A DNA stretch of 64,000 nucleotides from Streptomyces sp. HUAS 15-9 (GTDB lineage: Bacteria > Actinomycetota > Actinomycetes > Streptomycetales > Streptomycetaceae). The position numbers were made by a program, and so were the translations under genes. Each line of letters opens with the position of its first letter. Position 1 is the stretch's first letter. Where the stretch lies: positions 5,208,001 to 5,272,000 of the forward strand of contig NZ_CP106798.1 of NCBI RefSeq assembly GCF_025642155.1, given 5' to 3'. Shown here piece by piece: positions 61,557 to 64,000 of this stretch. The notes beneath the pieces were generated by a model. That model was not told where the DNA came from. It did not search any database and worked only from the letters and a program-made list of their open reading frames with translations.

Positions 61557-63359
61557 GTGTCGCAGGAGAAGTCTGTCCAGACCCGGGACGAGGACGGGTA
61601 CGACTATGACGTCATCGTCGTGGGATCGGGGTTCGGCGGGTCCGTGACCGCCCTTCGCCTGACCGAGAAGGGCTACCGCGTCGGCGTCCTGGAGGCCGGC
61701 CGCCGCTTCACCCGCGACACCCTCCCGAAGAACTCGTGGGACCTGAAGAACTACCTCTGGGCCCCCAGGCTCGGCATGTACGGCATCCAGCGCATCCATC
61801 TGCTGGGCAATGTGATGGTGCTGGCGGGCGCCGGAGTGGGCGGCGGCTCGCTCAACTACGCCAACACCCTCTACGTACCGCCGAAGGCCTTCTTCGACGA
61901 CCCGCAGTGGCGGGACATCACCGACTGGCAGGAGGAGCTGAAGCCGTACTACGACCAGGCGCGGCGCATGCTCGGCGTACGGATCAACCCGACCATGACC
62001 CCCTCCGACGTGCACCTGAAGGCGGCGGCGCAGCGGATGGGGGTCGGCGACACCTTCCACATGGCGCCGGTCGGGGTGTTCTTCGGGGACGGCGACGACG
62101 CCGACGGAAAGTCGCGGACGCGGCCGGGTCAGGAGGTCGCCGACCCGTACTTCGGCGGGGTGGGCCCGTCCCGCAAGGCCTGCACCGAGTGCGGCGAGTG
62201 CATGACCGGCTGCCGGCACGGCGCGAAGAACACCCTCAACGAGAACTACCTGCACCTCGCCGAGAAGGCGGGCGCGGCGGTCCACCCCATGACGACGGTC
62301 GTGTCCGTCACCGACGACTCCCGGGGCGGATACGCGGTCACGACCCTGCCGACGGACGAGAAGAAGAAGGGCAAGGGGCGCACCTTCACCGCGCGACGGG
62401 TCGTCATCGCGGCCGGCACCTACGGCACCCAGACGCTGCTGCACCGCATGAAGGCGAACGGACAGCTGCCCCACCTCTCCGGCCGGCTGGGCGATCTGAC
62501 CCGCACCAACTCCGAGGCGCTGGTGGGCGCGCAGACCGACGACCGGCGCTACCGCAAGCTGCACGGCACGAAGGCCGACTTCACCCGGGGCGTGGCGATC
62601 ACCTCCTCGATCCATCCGGACGAGGACACGCACATCGAGCCGGTCCGCTACGGCAAGGGCTCCAACGCGATGGGCGGCATGTCGATCCTCCAGGTCCCGT
62701 ACGCCGAGGGCTCCTCGCGTGTCCTGGGCTGGCTGGCGAACGCGGCACGCCACCCGCTGCTGGTCGCCCGCTCCCTGTCCAACCGCCGCTGGTCGGAGCG
62801 GACCATCATCGGCCTGGTGATGCAGTCGCTGGACAACTCCCTGACGACGTATCTGAAGCCGAACGGCGTCGGCAAGGGCCTGCTCACCGCCCGCCAGGGC
62901 CATGGCGCGCCCAACCCGAAGCAGATCAGGGCGGCCTCGGAGGCGGCCTCCGCGCTGGCCACGGAGATCAACGGCTTCGCGGGCAGCAACGTCGGCGAGC
63001 TGATGGGCACCCCGCTGACCGCGCACTTCCTCGGCGGCTGTCCGATCGGCGCCTCACCCGAGACCGGTGTGATCGACCCGTACCACCGGCTGTACGGCCA
63101 CCCTGGAATATCGGTGGTCGACGGCGCGGCGGTGTCGGCGAACCTGGGCGTCAACCCGTCGCTGACGATCACCGCACAGGCCGAGCGGGCGATGTCGTAC
63201 TGGCCCAACAAGGGCGAGGCGGACCCGCGTCCGGCGCAGGGTGTGGCGTACGAACGTCTGAAGCCGGTGGAGCCGGCGAACCCGGTGGTCCCGGCGGACG
63301 CGTTCGGCGCACTGCGGCTGCCGTTCCTGGGGATGCCGACGGTACCGCCGAAGGAGTAG
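61557..63359 (+). CDS. GMC-family oxidoreductase, ChoD-like
   Basis: A 600-residue flavoprotein. It has the FAD motif VIVVGSGFGGSVTALRLTEKG, GAGVGGGSLNYANTLY, and the C-terminal GVIDPYHRLYGHPGISVVDGAAV and NPSLTITAQAERAMSYW. Around residue 207 is CTECGECMTGC, with spacing C-x2-C-x2-C-x3-C as in 4Fe-4S sites, in a segment (RHGAKNTL) conserved in this subfamily. It is the counterpart in gene order of mycobacterial choD; cholesterol as substrate is not established. GTG 61557 follows CGAGGAGAGCAGCAC. Confidence 0.9.
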   Translation: MSQEKSVQTRDEDGYDYDVIVVGSGFGGSVTALRLTEKGYRVGVLEAGRRFTRDTLPKNSWDLKNYLWAPRLGMYGIQRIHLLGNVMVLAGAGVGGGSLNYANTLYVPPKAFFDDPQWRDITDWQEELKPYYDQARRMLGVRINPTMTPSDVHLKAAAQRMGVGDTFHMAPVGVFFGDGDDADGKSRTRPGQEVADPYFGGVGPSRKACTECGECMTGCRHGAKNTLNENYLHLAEKAGAAVHPMTTVVSVTDDSRGGYAVTTLPTDEKKKGKGRTFTARRVVIAAGTYGTQTLLHRMKANGQLPHLSGRLGDLTRTNSEALVGAQTDDRRYRKLHGTKADFTRGVAITSSIHPDEDTHIEPVRYGKGSNAMGGMSILQVPYAEGSSRVLGWLANAARHPLLVARSLSNRRWSERTIIGLVMQSLDNSLTTYLKPNGVGKGLLTARQGHGAPNPKQIRAASEAASALATEINGFAGSNVGELMGTPLTAHFLGGCPIGASPETGVIDPYHRLYGHPGISVVDGAAVSANLGVNPSLTITAQAERAMSYWPNKGEADPRPAQGVAYERLKPVEPANPVVPADAFGALRLPFLGMPTVPPKE

Positions 63360-63374
63360 CCCACAGAGAAAAAA

Positions 63375-63406
63375 GGGACCTGCGCCCCCCTCCGAGCGCA
63401 GGTCCC
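63375..63406. terminator. Bidirectional terminator between GMC gene and surface-protein gene
   Basis: GGGACCTGCGC (63375-63385) pairs perfectly with GCGCAGGTCCC (63396-63406). An A-run precedes it (a U-run for the opposite strand) and a T-rich tract follows, so both converging genes can use it. Confidence 0.9.
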
Positions 63407-63451
63407 TCTCTTGTCTTGTCCGTCCCCACCGGCTACGCGCCGGCGGATCGG

Positions 63452-64000
63452 TTACGCGCCGGCCGCGGTCTTCCGGCGGCGCACCACGAACACCGCGCCC
63501 GCACCGGCGACGACGGCGACACCGCCGACGAGGCCGAGCACCGGCAGCGCGGAGCTGGAGCCGGTCTCGGCGAGGTTGCCGGTCGGCAGGTCGGTGACGT
63601 CACCCTGCGGCTTCTTCGGCGAGTCCTTGCTGCCGTTGTCGCTCGGGGTGGCGTCGCCCGGGGCGGGGTTCGAGGAGCCGGCCTTCAGGACCTCGAAGTC
63701 GTACTGGGCCCAGCCCTCGGCGATGCAGTCCTGGCCCTTGACGTTGTCGAGGTAGGCGCCGGAGCCGAAGGAGTAGGCGTCACCGGCGGGGGCCTTGGCG
63801 TCGATGCTGACGCGCAGGTCGATCGACTGGCTCGCGCCGGACTTCAGCTTCTCCACGTAGAAGAAGTAGTCGCCGGCCCAGTCGTCGCTGCCGATGCGGT
63901 CCCAGGAGCCGTCCTCGGGGTTCTTGAACTCCAGGTCGACGTACGGGCTGAGGTACTTCGACTCGTCGAGCTCGTAGTTCTCGACCTCGGCGTAGAAGGC
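63452..64000 (-). CDS. Sortase-anchored surface protein (LAETG), 3' part
   Basis: The last 182 residues of a protein whose gene continues beyond the right edge in frame. It has an extracellular beta-rich domain (DDWAGDYFFYVEKLKSG, SIDLRVSIDAKAPAG, GWAQYDFEVL), a Ser/Pro/Asp linker, then the sorting signal LAETG, a hydrophobic helix (LPVLGLVGGVAVVAGAGAVFVV) and RRRK. LAXTG is the preferred motif of Streptomyces sortase E. Comparable proteins include chaplin-like and other cell-surface proteins, but this one is not a chaplin. Confidence 0.9.
   Translation of the reverse strand, partial: AFYAEVENYELDESKYLSPYVDLEFKNPEDGSWDRIGSDDWAGDYFFYVEKLKSGASQSIDLRVSIDAKAPAGDAYSFGSGAYLDNVKGQDCIAEGWAQYDFEVLKAGSSNPAPGDATPSDNGSKDSPKKPQGDVTDLPTGNLAETGSSSALPVLGLVGGVAVVAGAGAVFVVRRRKTAAGA

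Overview
The window is high-GC DNA from a Streptomyces chromosome (core region). The evidence is codon use, the developmental genes whiD and bldM, groES/groEL under two CIRCE elements, BldN-type promoter spacing, sortase-E style LAETG anchoring and WhiJ-type regulatory modules. Gene order from about 6 kb to the end follows a conserved actinobacterial block also known from Mycobacterium: alr, tsaE, tsaB, rimI, tsaD, groES-groEL, a whiB-like gene, a SigD-type sigma factor, guaB, a guaB paralogue and a ChoD-like GMC oxidoreductase. No tRNA, rRNA or CRISPR array was seen.

Layout. 0-6 kb: 3' end of glmS overlapped tail-to-tail by a DUF397/XRE/ATP-binding module, then acpS, the NAD(P)HX repair enzyme, an L,D-transpeptidase and a 294-bp MITE-like element. 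6-13 kb: alr (interrupted by one missing base), an alpha/beta hydrolase and the t6A tRNA-modification genes. 13-22.5 kb: a sugar-uptake and GH3 glycosidase operon of the xylobiose (Bxl) type with a divergent LacI regulator, followed by a GH10 xylanase whose signal-peptide region is split by an IS5-family element. 22.5-30 kb: an LCP protein, a DGPF/YCII protein and its ECF42 sigma factor separated by a decayed IS605-type tnpB element, a methyltransferase, and two tandem NodB-like lipoproteins of which the second lacks the catalytic Asp. 30-42.5 kb: chaperonins, several regulators and membrane or redox genes, whiD/bldM, sigma factor, guaB and guaB3. 42.5-43.1 kb: a gene-poor stretch with two tandem structured repeats. 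43-48 kb: a membrane protein, a nucleotide-sugar dehydrogenase homologue without its catalytic Cys, glpD and a serine hydrolase. 48-60 kb: six consecutive Ser/Thr kinase genes, one a pseudokinase. 60-64 kb: an aldehyde dehydrogenase, a GMC oxidoreductase and the 3' end of a sortase-anchored surface protein.

How parts work together. The bxl-type operon, its LacI regulator and the split xylanase share CGAA-N3-TTCG operators, so they look like one xylan regulon from which the secreted enzyme has been uncoupled. The ECF42 factor and the DGPF gene are still linked by a matching promoter despite the transposon between them. The kinase cluster, WhiD, BldM and the SigD/ShbA-like factor place much of the right half in developmental control. 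Three genes (alr, tnpB, kinase 2), and probably the ECF42 3' end, each appear to lack exactly one G or C. This may reflect indel errors in the assembly rather than biology, and should be settled before any of them is called a pseudogene.
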